Source: Oreohelix idahoensis (lineage: Eukaryota; Mollusca; Gastropoda; Stylommatophora; Oreohelicidae). From it: a DNA stretch of 64,000 bases. The stretch spans positions 278,501 through 342,500 of the forward strand of contig JAMPIV010014142.1 of assembly GCA_024509875.1 (NCBI GenBank), written 5' to 3'. The translations under genes and the position numbers were made by a program. The notes beneath the pieces were generated by a model. The model made no database searches. It was given only the letters and a program-made list of their open reading frames with translations, and had not been told where the DNA came from. Shown piece after piece: positions 45,221 to 56,552 of this stretch (positions are counted from its first letter, which is position 1; the number at the start of each line of letters is the position of its first letter).

Positions 45221-45850
45221 TCAGAACTGCACCGCCATCTTTATAAACCTCAACAGGAATTGAATCGGAGCCGGGGGCCTTTCCACTAGACAGTTGACGA
45301 ATCGCTTTTTAGTTTCCTCCAGAGTTGGTACATCATCTAATGCTTCATTTATAGGAATTTGGGGCAGGCGGATGATGGCTTCGTCGTTAATAGATGATGG
45401 CTGGTTCAAGATATTATTAAAATGTTCAGCCCAGCGTTGGAGCATTTTTTCCTTGTCTGTAATTAGTGTTTTTCCATCTGCATTAAGGAGGGGAAATGAT
45501 CCTGATGATGTTGGACCATAGACCGCTTTGAGTGCAAGGTAAAAGTTTTTCAAGTCATGGCTGTCAGCAAAGCCTTGGAGCTCATCTGCTTTATTACTCA
45601 GCCATGAATCCCGCATCTGGCGTAGTTTATGTTGGACGATTCTACGCATGTTGTTGAAAGCGTCTTTCTTGGATGTAGATTTTTGATCATTTAAATATGC
45701 TTTATGGAGATGGTGTTTCTCAGCCAACATCTGCTTTATATCATCTGAGTTCTCATCAAACCAGTCATTTTGTTTCTTGATGGAAGGACCCAGGACCTCT
45801 GTAGCAGTGTTGTAGATCTGCTCACTTAGGGCTGCCCAATTTGTTTCCAC
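45221..45850 (-). pseudogene. LINE linker between endonuclease and RT
   Basis: A frame of about 209 codons with a helical, charged linker (KQMLAEKHHLHKAYLNDQKS) and the HFNNILNQPSSI block that commonly precedes LINE RT fingers. It is offset from the endonuclease frame and from the RT frame by small indels on each side. Confidence 0.8.
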
Positions 45851-45896
45851 ACTTTGGCCGTCTAGCGAGATAGATTTGAGACGGTCTTCTAAGGTG

Positions 45897-46850
45897 TCAG
45901 TAAATGACTGTTTGATTTTTTGTCTGCTTTAGTTTGGTGACATCCAGCCTCTTTTGAGTTTTCTTCCCCTGAGGGCGCCTGGCTGGTTGGATACGAATTT
46001 TAAGTTTAGATACAATGAGGCGATGATCAGTCCAGCATTCGGCACCACACATGGACTTGGTCACCCGGACATCTTGCCTGTCCTTCTTCCTAACAATTAC
46101 ATAGTCAATTAGGTGCCAATGCTTTGAGCGAGGGTGCATCCAGGAGGTCCTGTTGCGGGTAGGAAGTCGAAAAATGGTGTTGGTGACAAGGAGGTCATGT
46201 TCTGCGCAAGTCTGGAGGAGACGAAGTCCATTACTGTTACAGGGACCCACGCCGTACCTACCAATAGTGCCATTCCAGGAGATGTTATCTGAGCCTACTC
46301 TTGCATTAAAGTCACCAAGAATGATGAGCTTATCTGCTTTAGGAACTGATGCAATGACTGCATGTAGTTCTTCGTAAAACTTATCCTTGACATCATCCTG
46401 GTTTGTCATAGTTGGTGCATACGCGCTAATGATGGTGGCATGTTTTCTTCCATAGAACAGAGGGATCTTGACCGTCATGAGTCGGTCATTTATTCCCTTT
46501 GGGGGCCCCGCTAACTTGCTGACAATTGCTGTTTTGATTGCAAATCCAACCCCTGCTTCTCGTCTTTCTTCAGTTCCTCTTCCGCTCCAAAAGAATGTAT
46601 AACCTGCACCCTTTTTTTTGCAAAGTTGGCCCTCGCCTGCAAGTCGAGTTTCACTCAGTGCTGCTATGTCAATGTTGTACCTGGCCAGTTCTCTCCCAAT
46701 CAGGGCAGTTCGTCTCTCAGGTCTGTTTGCGTTAAAGTCTTTGTCAAGTAGAGTGCGCACATTCCATGCGCCTAGAATGAGGGGGAAAAATCTGTCCTTT
46801 CTTTTTCTTATATGTCGACCGCCGAAGTAGGGTACCCACCAACCGCGGTA
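45897..46850 (-). pseudogene. LINE endonuclease domain (APE type)
   Basis: Motifs in order: GAWNVRTLL (catalytic Asn, just upstream of 46760), ALSETRL (Glu), GVGFAIK, IISAYAP, LIILGDFNARVG (Asp/Asn) and CWTDHRLIVSKL (Asp-His). These are the apurinic-endonuclease-like residues that nick target DNA in LINE insertion. No internal ATG marks a start: the codon at 46760 is GTG and the frame runs on upstream to about 46850. It ends at a frame break near 45897. Confidence 0.88.
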
Positions 46851-47349
46851 AGCTGGTTAGGTAATGGTGAAGCAGGCAATGTTTAGGGCACCTTTTCTAG
46901 CCCCTTCCTCATGCCATGGAGGTGAGCAGTGCTTTCCTAAAGAGGGCTGCTCAGACACTCAGGGGGCTGCCGAATCCCACTGCTGCTCCGATCAGTGGAA
47001 GACGACCATATGGCCTGAGCCGCCTGTGTTTAGGTCTGCGACTACGACTGCCAGCGTACCCACGCCTGCCGCTTCGCCGCTCGCCCATCGCCACAGGACT
47101 TGTTGTGAATGGATGGATGAATGGATGAATGGATGAAAGAGTGACTTGCGCGGTGATTTGGATTAAAGTGAGGAAGAGTTGCGCAATTCGTCGACCTCAC
47201 TCTCTCGCCTGGGTCCATCTCAATCCAGTGGCAAGACAAGTCAAGACGACTGGAGATGAAGTCAGGTGCAGTGGATGAACAGGGCTTTCTACGTGCCTCG
47301 CCGTGCTCCTTACGCTCCACAGCGCGTTGCTGGTAATCGCTGTCATGCC

Positions 47350-48600
47350 CGTTGAACCAAGATCTAGTAGAACAGTCTCAGAACATCTTGTTGTTGTGAA
47401 TGCGCCATTTTTGTAAGCTGATATCCATCTACCGGCCTTAAATTCTGTACTAGTTCAACAATTTTACCGCAGCTACCTTAGTTATTTATTCTTTGAGTGA
47501 TCAAAATTTTTAGCCGTACGACAAGTTTCATCTTAATGCATCTAAACTGTACTAAGTAGAGTTTTAGTCACAGGAAATAAAACGTAGGATAGTTATTATA
47601 TGACTGTGCTGTCAATATTGCAAATTACTGAACTGATACGGAAAGTGTTAAGTGGCAAGTCAACGAAAGTCTGAAAACCTGATCTGACAATAAAATAGTC
47701 TGTCTTTACGGAGGCAGCAGAAAATCTTGCTTAGAAGATAAAAGAAGCTCAGGAAAAAAAACTTATAAATAAGTTGTATTAATGACATTTTACAGAGACA
47801 ATAAGCTGGCACTAACCGATGTCACGCACATCCAATCGCTTCCCACAGCGTTGGACGGCGCGATATAAACGAAAGAAGCAACTAAAAGTTGACAAGTGAT
47901 TAACCTAACCCGACAAGAAGAAAAAACATTCTAGCAGTTAATAACCCAAACAATAAAATTAAATTGAACAATTATTTTTTAAAATTTGAAACTTACTGAA
48001 AAAAAAATAGCATTTCCATTTCTTTTTTTTTTTTTTTTACGTACATTATTCACAGAGGGAAAAGAATGACAGTTTATTTATTAATTTGTTTTTTAAATAA
48101 GCGTAAAATTATTTTGGAACAAAAGACACAGGTATTTTTTAACTATTATAATTTAACTGAAAATAAATAATTAATAATAAATTCGTCAAATAAAATGGCA
48201 TGCTACCAACATTTTTTCAAGAGTATATTGTTCAGAACACACGGGCCGATCCTAGAAATTTAGCACCACAAGTTTTACAACTAAAAAACACTTAAATATA
48301 TCGACGAAGATTCTTTATCTATCGCTACTACAAGCATATGGCTATTAAAAAAATAATAATAATAACACGGTTAGATTTTAAAAAATAAAAACATACGTGC
48401 GTATAATTAACCCATGACGCGGAACACAAGTAAGTCATCAACTACTGCTTTGTGACAAATTTAATATCGACATAAAAAAACAAAAATAATAATAATTACT
48501 ACCAATGACATTCCTTTATGTGATCGCTTATTCCGTGCTGGTTAAGTTAGTTTCGCACTTTTGTTTGTCTATAAGTATTATGATTATTATTATTATTACT
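47350..48600. other. Non-coding DNA, nothing recognised
   Basis: Very AT-rich, with a T17-18 run near 48023-48041 and ATT repeats near 48350 and 48580. No gene was seen. Confidence 0.5.
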
Positions 48601-48605
48601 AGCAA

Positions 48606-48860
48606 TAACCATCTTATCATTTTGATCCATAATAATAAGTCTGCAATACTTTAAATTAAAATGTTGTCTTGAAGAAACAATCAAAAACTTACATTTTAAG
48701 GTTATTTTTAAGATAATGATGAGTTAAATCATTTTCCCGAATGAAACTGGACAGAAGAGTATCTTGATTGTCTGTTGATTCAATCTGCATCTTCGTACCT
48801 TCCTGTCTCCAGTTCATGTACTGTTTATCAATTGTGTTGTTGGCTTCTTTCAATAATCAA
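48606..48860 (+). repeat. Third copy of the 269-bp-type repeat
   Basis: Shares ACCATCTTATCATTTTGATC, the AATAATAAGTCTGCAATACT block and GAAACTGGACAGAAGAGTAT with 17888-18390. It lies directly next to a foldback, as in the other location. Confidence 0.88.
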
Positions 48861-48867
48861 ACTGTTC

Positions 48868-49035
48868 ATGCACACCGTAATTTGCGCACTTTTCTATTTT
48901 CGGGAGAGTACATATAAGGGAAACAATACAATTATTGTCTAACTTTCAACCACTGTTGCACCTCTTAGCTGTGGTTGAAAGTTAATGTACTCTCTCGAAA
49001 ATAGAAAAGTGGGCAAATGACAGTGTGAATGATGT
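48868..49035. mobile_element. Foldback/MITE-like hairpin, copy 2
   Basis: The left arm TTTGCGCACTTTTCTATTTT and CGGGAGAGTAC (48881-48911) pair with the right arm GTACTCTCTCG and AAAATAGAAAAGTGGGCAAA (48987-49018). Inner arms CTAACTTTCAACCAC and GTGGTTGAAAGTTA also pair, so almost the whole ~165 bp folds back on itself. Confidence 0.85.
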
Positions 49036-49439
49036 GACCGACCGACGTACTTACGGCGGGAATTCTGGTATTAATTATTTACTTTCTATGTCAACCTGTG
49101 CTGTTAAACGTTAAGTGGGAAGATGCAGTTGTTGATCCTGCGTGTGATGTATTGCTCTGACCAACGGACTGGCTTGCCGTGTTTCCTGGATATTTCCTTA
49201 ACATTATCTATTCGCTTCCTCTCGGGCGCCGTATTGCCTTGTAATCGGAACGTCTGCTGTCGTAGGCGCGTGATAGTTGCTGATTGGATGCATCCTGAAG
49301 AGGTGCCCACACCATTTTATTTATTTATGTACATCTGTGTAACTAGTGCATGGTCTGTAAAATAATACATTAAAATACAAAACTACACCCCACTCCCCCA
49401 TCGCCACTGGTCTTTGAGTGCAGTGTCTGTATGTTTATG

Positions 49440-49720
49440 TCTGAAGCTGTGACTTACGCTGTAATTGGATTTAAGTGAGGAAGAGTTACGCTAATCGTCA
49501 TCCTCACTCTCTCGTCCTGAATTATCTGGTCCAGTGGCAAGATATTATCGAGACGACTGGAGACAACACAGGATCTATGGCGGACTATGCGGACGAAGCC
49601 CCCCAGCTGGCTCAACGGATATGAAGGCAACTACCAGCAGCGCGGAGTGGAACTCAAAGAGCACGGCGAGACACTTAGAACGCCCTGGTCATCCACTGCA
49701 AGCTTATATACACACATAAT
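49440..49720 (+). repeat. LINE 5'-leader fragment with one half inverted
   Basis: The left half (TAAGTGAGGAAGAGTTACGC and later CCAGTGGCAAGA) matches 47150-47250 directly. The right half (GGCTCAACGGATATGA, CAAAGAGCACGGCGAGAC, TCATCCACTGCA) matches the reverse complement of 47270-47360. One copy has therefore been rearranged relative to the other. Confidence 0.7.
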
Positions 49721-49729
49721 AACATTACA

Positions 49730-49880
49730 GGTCTTGTTCTTTGCCCGGTGTAGTTCCAGGGGGTCTTTGAGGAGGCAAAGAAAGAACAGGCCCACTGTTC
49801 CTTCATACATGTCATAAGAGGCCACTAATATGAGGTTGTGCATAATACTGGCAATCTCATCTTCTATAACGTATTGCTAC
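49730..49880 (+). repeat. Short dispersed repeat shared with 8510-8600
   Basis: The GCCACTAATATGAGGTTGTG and GGCAATCTCATC blocks resemble those near 8540-8590. Probably a retroposon 3' region. Confidence 0.4.
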
Positions 49881-50404
49881 AGAAACAACTGTGCTAGAAC
49901 ATGTGCTTTGACGAAGCCTTCCTCAAAGGAGACATTATCTGTGGTGGATCCGTACTCCAAAGTTGATGATGATGTTTACGGTGGTGAGGGTGATGATGGT
50001 CCCTCCAGCGTCCTGGTTTCTTCTTTCTCATGTGATGACATTTGTAGCTTTTGTCAGTGCAGAAAATAAAAATAGTTAATGCCTACTTACTAGGACAAAG
50101 GAAAAAAGAACACTGAACACGTTACGACAAGTAGGCCTTCGTCAGGGACAAAGGAACAAAAATAGAAATGAAAGACAGCGAGAACTAAGTAGATACATGT
50201 CTTAAAAAATCATTTTGTTGGTGCCACTGTTACACTCATAGCAATGTTACTTCCATGTAAAGGTCGTGTCATTCTTATTCATTTTGTTATTACTTTAGTT
50301 ATTGCTCGGTTTCTTTCTTTTCTATTTTCGTTAGATTGACGAGGGTCTTTTAGCCGAAATGTGGTCAATTTTATGTGGCCTTTCTCATAGTAAGACGTAT
50401 TACC
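49880..50404. other. Non-coding DNA before the mariner
   Basis: Short frames only. GATGATGATG and GGTGGTGAGGGTGATGATGG patches lie near 49964-49998. No recognisable gene. Confidence 0.4.
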
Positions 50405-50406
50405 TA

Positions 50407-51745
50407 CAAGAGGCGTTCAGAAAGAAATGCACCACATCGTTTTTCTCAGCTAATAATGAAGACAGAAGCATGAAATTTTGCACACTTCAAATATGGCATG
50501 TGCCAATTGTGTGCACCAAATTGCACCGCAACCGGCCAAATAATACGGCTGCCCTAAACCGTTGAAATAGAGCGTGTTAGCAACTTGCGTTATAAACAGC
50601 GAATTGTGATAGAATTTCTCGTTGCAGAGAAGGAAACTGTTGTGAATATTCACAAGCATCTATGTGATGTGTATGGAAGTTTTGCAGTCGACAGGAGTAC
50701 AGTCAGTCGCTGGGTTCAGAGAATCGAAGAATCAGGAAGTGGAGATACGGAGCTGCTTGATCGGCCGCGCTGTGGACGTCCTACCACAGCCACCAACGCA
50801 GAAATGTTGAAATGCGCTGAAGGCATTATTCTTACTGATAGGCGAATCACTACTCAACAATTGGCCTTACAGCTGTCAGTCAGCATTGGTAGTGCAAATG
50901 CAGTTATAAAAACTCTCGGATTTTCTAAGGTTTGCGCAAGATGGGTTCCTCGAAGTCTCACAAATGACCACCGATTGCAAAGGAAAGCAATTTCTTCTGA
51001 ATTGTTGGAGCATTTCAATGCTGATGGAGAGAACTTTTTGGCTAAGATCGTTACAGGTGACGAAACCTGGGCACATCATTTTGAACCTGAGACAAAAAGA
51101 CAATCAATGGAGTGGCATCATCCGCAATCACCAAGAAGAAAGAAATTCAAGACAATTCATTCAGCTGGAAAGGTCATGATCACTGTCTTTTGGGACATTG
51201 AAGGTGTGATTCTTGTGGAAGTTATGCCAAGAGGAGAGACAATCAATTCGAAAGCTTACATTAAGACATTGAAAAAACTCAATCAACGTTTTCGCAGAGT
51301 TCGGCCGCACAAGAATCCAGCAGACCTGCTTCTCCTTCACGACAATGCGCGCCCTCACACAAGTCTGGCAACACGAGAAGCAATCACCAAATTGGGTTGG
51401 ACTATACTACCCCATCCACCCTATAGTCCCGAATTGGCACCCTCTGATTTTCATCTATTTGGTTCACTTAAAAATGCACTCCGTGGGACAAGGTTTGAAG
51501 ATGATGAAGGAGTGATGCATGCAGCGAAGAAATGGCTACATGATCAAGACAAAATCTGGTACGGGCTAGGAATACATGCACTTGTTTCGCGCTGGCATAA
51601 AGCCGTACAAAATGATGGGGATTATGTTGAATAATACCGATGTTTACATGACATATCCATGTATATTGTGTTTAAATTTCATGCTTTTTGAATAAACAGC
51701 TCCTGAGAAAAACGATGTGGTGCATTACTTTCTGAACGCCCCTCG
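50407..51745 (+). mobile_element. Mariner element, nearly intact
   Basis: 1339 bp flanked by TA (50405-50406 and 51746-51747). The right end carries the consensus repeat ending CGCCCCTCG. The left end starts CAAGAGGCGTTCAGAAAG, with two changes from the CGAGGGGCG seen at the other copy. Closely related to 21643-22963. Confidence 0.95.
50567..51634 (+). CDS. Mariner transposase, open frame but start codon lost
   Basis: A frame of about 350 codons, family length. N-terminal helix-turn-helix (VNIHKHLCDVYG, STVSRWVQRI), linker motif WVPRSLT, then the D,D34D triad (numbering from 50585): D159 (VTGDETW), D253 (LLHDNARPH), D288 (SPELAPSD), exactly 34 residues apart. In the sister copy translation starts at ATG GAG CGT; here the first codon is ATA (50567-50569) and a 15-base in-frame insertion follows (about 50576-50590). 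The first in-frame ATG is at ~50804, which would drop the DNA-binding domain. So catalysis looks preserved, but expression is doubtful. Confidence 0.93.
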   Translation: MERVSNLRYKQRIVIEFLVAEKETVVNIHKHLCDVYGSFAVDRSTVSRWVQRIEESGSGDTELLDRPRCGRPTTATNAEMLKCAEGIILTDRRITTQQLALQLSVSIGSANAVIKTLGFSKVCARWVPRSLTNDHRLQRKAISSELLEHFNADGENFLAKIVTGDETWAHHFEPETKRQSMEWHHPQSPRRKKFKTIHSAGKVMITVFWDIEGVILVEVMPRGETINSKAYIKTLKKLNQRFRRVRPHKNPADLLLLHDNARPHTSLATREAITKLGWTILPHPPYSPELAPSDFHLFGSLKNALRGTRFEDDEGVMHAAKKWLHDQDKIWYGLGIHALVSRWHKAVQNDGDYVE

Positions 51746-51759
51746 TATTTTCGTTTATC

Positions 51760-52360
51760 ATCGACTTACTGCAGTTCTCCTGATTTTCTTATAGCTTTTA
51801 TCAGACAATTCTTCTCACATGATGTAATCTTCCTCTCTTTTGCTCTAGATAGTTACCATGTGTAACACCGATAACAAAGATTGGGTATAAATTTGCTATT
51901 TAGAAGCTGCCGCTTTCTCTCAGTGGAGACGTGTGAGTACCCGAGAATTGGAGTCTGTTGGTTAAATCTGTTAACCTCTCATCGTGTGCGAATGTGCTTC
52001 CTATGTACTTGAGCTATTTGACTCTTTTTTCTTCTACGATCAGTTTTCCAGTCATGCTAAGTCTTCAGGTCTGTTGCTAGGACGAAGCCCACAGTCTTTT
52101 CCAGGTTCATGCGGCAACCCCATAGATTATGCTTCAATCCCGCACGATATGGCCAAATTTGACGTCACAGGTTACTGTGGGCTGTGGGTGTTAGTGGGCT
52201 TGAATATCTGCTGATCTTTATTGTTGATAAATACATCATTATTAAATTAGTTGGGTACAAAATTCCTGAATCATTTACATCAATCACTTCGAAGGAAATT
52301 GATAAATCTTATGTGTGCAAAACCGCACAGTAAAAATTTAGCAGAAACGATTAGCGAAAA
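51760..52360. other. Non-coding DNA, nothing recognised
   Basis: No motif or shared repeat was identified; the small frames look random. Confidence 0.5.
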
Positions 52361-52364
52361 GAGA

Positions 52365-52500
52365 GATACTGGACGTATGACATCAAAGCATGAAAAGAAG
52401 TCAACAAGCAGAACTGATAAACAAGTACTGAAGACAGCAATTTGTGGAGAGTCATGATCACCTATGCCACCAGGCATGGTACTTGAAGAAGAGGATTGTG
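52365..52500 (+). pseudogene. LINE 3'-end fragment
   Basis: Decayed match to the LINE C-terminal block at 54360-54480 (KHEKKSTSRTDK beside WHGKKSTAELIN). It ends GGCATGGTACTTGAAGAAGA, the same terminal sequence that flanks the LTR insertion at 61511. Confidence 0.65.
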
Positions 52501-52504
52501 CTAA

Positions 52505-53665
52505 AAATATATTAGTAGTAATGTTTGCAAAATAATGTAGTTAAAAAAAAACTGAACTTTATACAGAAACATGTGCTTATGTTATGTATTAAAGTTAATT
52601 TCATAATTTTTCAGCATTTTCAAATACATGTAATAACTTCATAATTTCATAGAACAAAAGCTGTTGCACTTTACGATAACACGTTTCAAATCTTTCGAAA
52701 ATTGATTTAGCTGTTTATTATTAATTCCAAAATTAAACACTCAACGCCGAAAAAAAACAAAAAAACAAACGCACAAACGTACGATTCATATTTAAAAGCC
52801 TGTGACTCAAACATGTCCAGTGTTCGCATAGTATTTCCTACTACATCAGCGTACAATGACAAATTCTACCAGACTTTGAATTTGAAAATGAAAACCGTTG
52901 AAAAACGTATTAAAAAACATATTCAAAAATCTGGTTGTTTTTTTTTTTTTTAATAATTAAAAACTACATTATCCTTATAACGTTGTATCAGCCAACACAT
53001 TGCAAAACTAATGCTGATTTTTTTCGGCAATTATTTTTCCCCACCAATTTTTTTCTTTTATGAGAATGTGCTCTGATGGTCCTATACTTAAGACAAGAAA
53101 AATAAACAAGAAGAAAAGAAAAAACAATTCTTTGATTTTGTAAAATTTCAATTTTTATGAATTATTTTATGAATTAGGTGGCTTTACCTGTATTGTTAGT
53201 AAATAATTAAATGGGGGAAAACATGTTAATACGGCAATACTATGCAAGTAAGATATTTTTTTTTTAATAAATAAATAACATATTTAATACAGAAAACAGT
53301 AAGGAAATAATGGACCACTCACAGTAGAAATAAATTTGCCCAGCTATATTTATGTATAAAAAGCATACACATAAATATAAACACACACACCACCTGCTTT
53401 CACTTCTTCCCATTTTTAATATAACTAATTGTCACTGCTTCTTCTTCATCTCCTTCTTCAAATACTAAGCCGATGGGTGTAGGCGGCAATTTATCTCCAC
53501 TGCGTCTTGTCGTTAGTGCAGTTTACCAGAGTTTACCTGTTGACTTTTTTCCCGCACATTCACAATAACTAATATAACTACAACTGAAAAAAATATGAAG
53601 AATCTACTCTTTTATTTTTGTTTAAAGCACACAGACATAATTCGACATTTTCATTTACCATATAT
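52505..53665. other. Non-coding AT-rich DNA
   Basis: Many short A and T runs, with a CTTCTTCTTCATCTCCTTCT patch at about 53437-53460. No gene or element boundaries were seen. Confidence 0.5.
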
Positions 53666-53669
53666 AAAA

Positions 53670-53871
53670 GGTAAAGGATCCCGTTACACGCCCATTGAGG
53701 CATATTGGGAATATGGTGTTAGGCCAGAGTTGTTCTGGTACCCAATTCGTGAGGCTGGGTCAACCCTGGAGCCGTTTATGGTCTAAAAAATCCCACCTCA
53801 ACTGGGGATTGAACCATGGACCATTGAGCTAGGAAGCCAGTGCACTAACCACTGAGCTACCCCGGCTCCCA
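53670..53871 (-). mobile_element. tRNA-derived SINE
   Basis: On the minus strand the element begins GGGAGCCGGGGTAGCTCAGT. The A box GTGGTTAGTGCACTGG lies at ~53839-53854 and the B box GGTTCAATCCC at ~53806-53817. The body includes ACCCAGCCTC...TGGGTACC, like the core of the SINEs at 28975 and 61650. No TSD was fixed. Confidence 0.85.
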
Positions 53872-53879
53872 TTTACCAT

Positions 53880-54185
53880 ATATTAACTATAATTATGATC
53901 AATGCCATAAGGAAATAACGCTACCTAAAATTATAGACACTATATATTTTAGTTATAACCCATCATGGTGTGAACATGATATTTACCTTCGTCAAATTAA
54001 AATTAAAGACTATCAAACTTGAACTGTTCCTTCTATTTTAAATATTATCATGTACAATAGCAAATCTTCGGCTTGCATGCCACCATCTAGTCAGTGTATT
54101 CATTGTCCACTATTTGCTTCCGTTTGCTGTTGTTGATTCTATGTCATATTGGAGAACTCTCATACTTTTACGGATCAAGATTTAT
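53880..54185. other. Non-coding DNA, nothing recognised
   Basis: AT-rich spacer between the SINE and the LINE fragment. Confidence 0.45.
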
Positions 54186-54189
54186 TGCG

Positions 54190-54483
54190 AGAAATAAACC
54201 TTTTTGTTTTCATTATGTCGAAAGAGGCCAATGCGCAAAGGAAACTTATTTCACAAGTTAGAAAGAAGCAATCCACTTTTTTTGGGAGCATGTTATGAGA
54301 AGAGGAAAGCTGGAATATATCGTAACAAGAGGCAAGCTTGAAGGAAAAAGAGATAGGGGAAGACAAAGAGAGCAAATACTGGACAGTTTGACATCGTGGC
54401 ATGGAAAGAAGTCAACAGCAGAATTGATAAATTGTACTGGAGACAGGAAGTTTCGGAGAGACATGATCTCCTGTGCCAGTAGG
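54190..54483 (+). pseudogene. LINE RT C-terminus, interrupted by an LTR element
   Basis: The frame contains MRRGKLEYIVTRGKLEGKR, DRGRQREQILDSLTSWHG, KKSTAELIN and DRKFRRDMISCAS, the C-terminal block of a common LINE RT. The LTR element inserts right after this. The remaining bases (CATGGTACTTGAAGAAG at 61511-61527) supply the last codons, a stop and the tail. A frame shift lies near 54290. Confidence 0.75.
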
Positions 54484-56357
54484 TGTAGTGAAATCTGTGA
54501 GGACTAACGCTAAATTCCACAGCACGTTCAATTTGCATACCGAAGTAAGGGCCTAAACGATTTGCCGCGGTTTAACATTAATACCATGACGGGCGTTTGA
54601 AAGACCCCGTTTTCTCGACACGCGTTCTGGACATATATTCTGGACTTGGCAGACGATACACACACACACGCAATGTGACGTGGCGCCGTAAGGTTAACGT
54701 CCGATAAGGTAGTTTAAAATAAAAGGAAAAAAATTAAGGTTAACGTCCTATTTTTTTTTTTTTTTTTGAAAATGCCGTACTGAATTAAATAGGAGAGGGG
54801 AAGGAGTCCTTAATTTGAATATTTGAGGTCAGTTTTATTTGAAAAGGAACGCTATTCATTAAACAGTCTCTGGTTGGCTGTAGTGTAATAGACTAAGGGT
54901 TGTATAAAACCAATTAGTATTGGGTATAGGGGGCCACTAGATGAAAAATTTCTTACACTAAAGACGTTGTTGTTAGAGACAAGGCAAGAGTACTGTCTTG
55001 GTTGCTAATTCTGCATAGCAGCTATCTGTATCGCAATATTCAACTGTTTAGTGTGTAGATTTCTTTGATGCGGTAAATATTGAAATCTTTATATTAACAT
55101 TTATATTGTCATTTGTATCATGTATGCATTATCGACTCTGTATGAACCTAAAAGGGGAAACATTTATCTGGAGGGAAGCTAACATTAAACTCTGTGTTGT
55201 GTCACAGCGTTGTTAGGAACTGTATTAACCTGGTATAGAAAAGCCAGCCAGGCTTTCGGCCATATGGGGAGAAAAGAAAATTAAATATTTATGATGAAAA
55301 GAAAATGTTGTGTTATGACATAAGACCAGGAAGATCACTGGCCGTCTTCTTCAGCAAGTCACCGTGATTGTACATGACTTGATAGTATTAATGTAAAATG
55401 TTTCCTTTATCAAGGAAAATGTCAAACGGTGGTTTGAAAGTTATTTATCCAGAAGGGGGTACCAACCAAATTGAGAACGTTAACTAATTGTTTAGTTACC
55501 ATACTGATGTCTGATGATATTGCCATGTTAGAATAATGAAAGAGAGAGATTATTAGATGCTGAGTGGGACACATTTGTATTGTTCCAGAGTTTCATCTAC
55601 GAGTGAAAGTGAGCCCAGGTGACCTAACACCTGTCCTTAAAGTATGCAGTGAGGCCTAACTACTGAGTGCCTACACAGTGATTCACCTATAGAAGCAGAA
55701 GCGTGTCTTGGCAGTGGAGGCTGGCGTTTTTATACATACTTCAACCAGCCTGGTTCCAGAGACCTCAGATAAGACTTGTCTGGGAAATTGATATCACAAA
55801 CACTCCACTCTCTCAGTTTTCACTAGAGTATCAGACAGTGAGGAACAAAAACGTTCAATAAACTTGTACCCTTTTCTAGGAGCAAGAGATACTTGACATT
55901 TTCCCAGTTTGAGACATATAAATAATTGTGGGCTAACACCGACTCAATGACAGTTGTAAAATAATTAGTTGTAAATAATTTCATTATCATGTTGAGTTGA
56001 TTATTCCTGTGTCAGAAGCATAACTAGATACAGGAAAATAAATTATAAAAAAAATAAGTTACTTCCAAACTTTACTCAGTGACTTGTTTAATCATTGTTT
56101 ATTAGTAATAGGTGTAGTTGTTGTCTTGTTCATACTTTTCATCACATTGCATATACCCTAGACACTTGCTAGACAACATACACACACCAATACACTTCAG
56201 TAGGGGAAGATATAATCGGGTGAGGTCGTGGTGGAAGCAGACAAGTACCCTGTAAACTTATTTATATTTAATAAACCTCAGGGACTTGCATAGCTGACCT
56301 CACACCAGATACCATTAATATAATATTGAAACCAATAAGAACAATCAATTCACCACA
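54484..56357 (+). repeat. 5' LTR (1874 bp)
   Basis: Starts TGTAGTGAAATC and ends TTCACCACA. Candidate TATA box TATAAAA near 54902 and AATAAA at 55858-55863. Compared with the 3' LTR, the T run at ~54751 is longer, and single-base length changes occur at a T run near 55730 and an A run near 56046. Confidence 0.95.
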
Positions 56358-56362
56358 TTAAT

Positions 56363-56380
56363 TGGGACGCTCTTCCGGGA
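56363..56380 (+). promoter_or_regulatory. Candidate primer binding site
   Basis: TGGGACGCTCTTCCGGGA begins 5 bases after the 5' LTR and starts with TGG. It resembles the complement of a tRNA 3' end including part of the T arm. The tRNA was not identified. Confidence 0.5.
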
Positions 56381-56552
56381 TTTAAAGGTTCTTAGTACCC
56401 TACATTAAGTGAGTCACTAGTCCCAGTATTTGTAAAATCTTATAGTAAAAATAATCTGAGAGTGGTTTGAGATATCATTGCCCTTTGTCTTGTGTTTAGA
56501 GTTGGTTAATTAGTTAAGGTAGTGGATAGTATTTCATATTGTTAACTATAAA

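Larger units (their letters stand above)
43560..47340 (-). mobile_element. LINE with APE endonuclease, RT and C-terminal zinc finger
   Basis: A minus-strand non-LTR element with one ancestral reading frame: endonuclease, linker, RT, C-terminal C2H2-type finger. The 3' end is just after the stop at 43583; no poly(A) is obvious. The 5' leader extends to about 47340 and includes an ATGG repeat (47106-47140). Three frame breaks (about 45900, 45210 and 44430) make it inactive. The clade (RTE-, I- or Nimb-like) could not be assigned by eye. No TSD was found. Confidence 0.85.
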
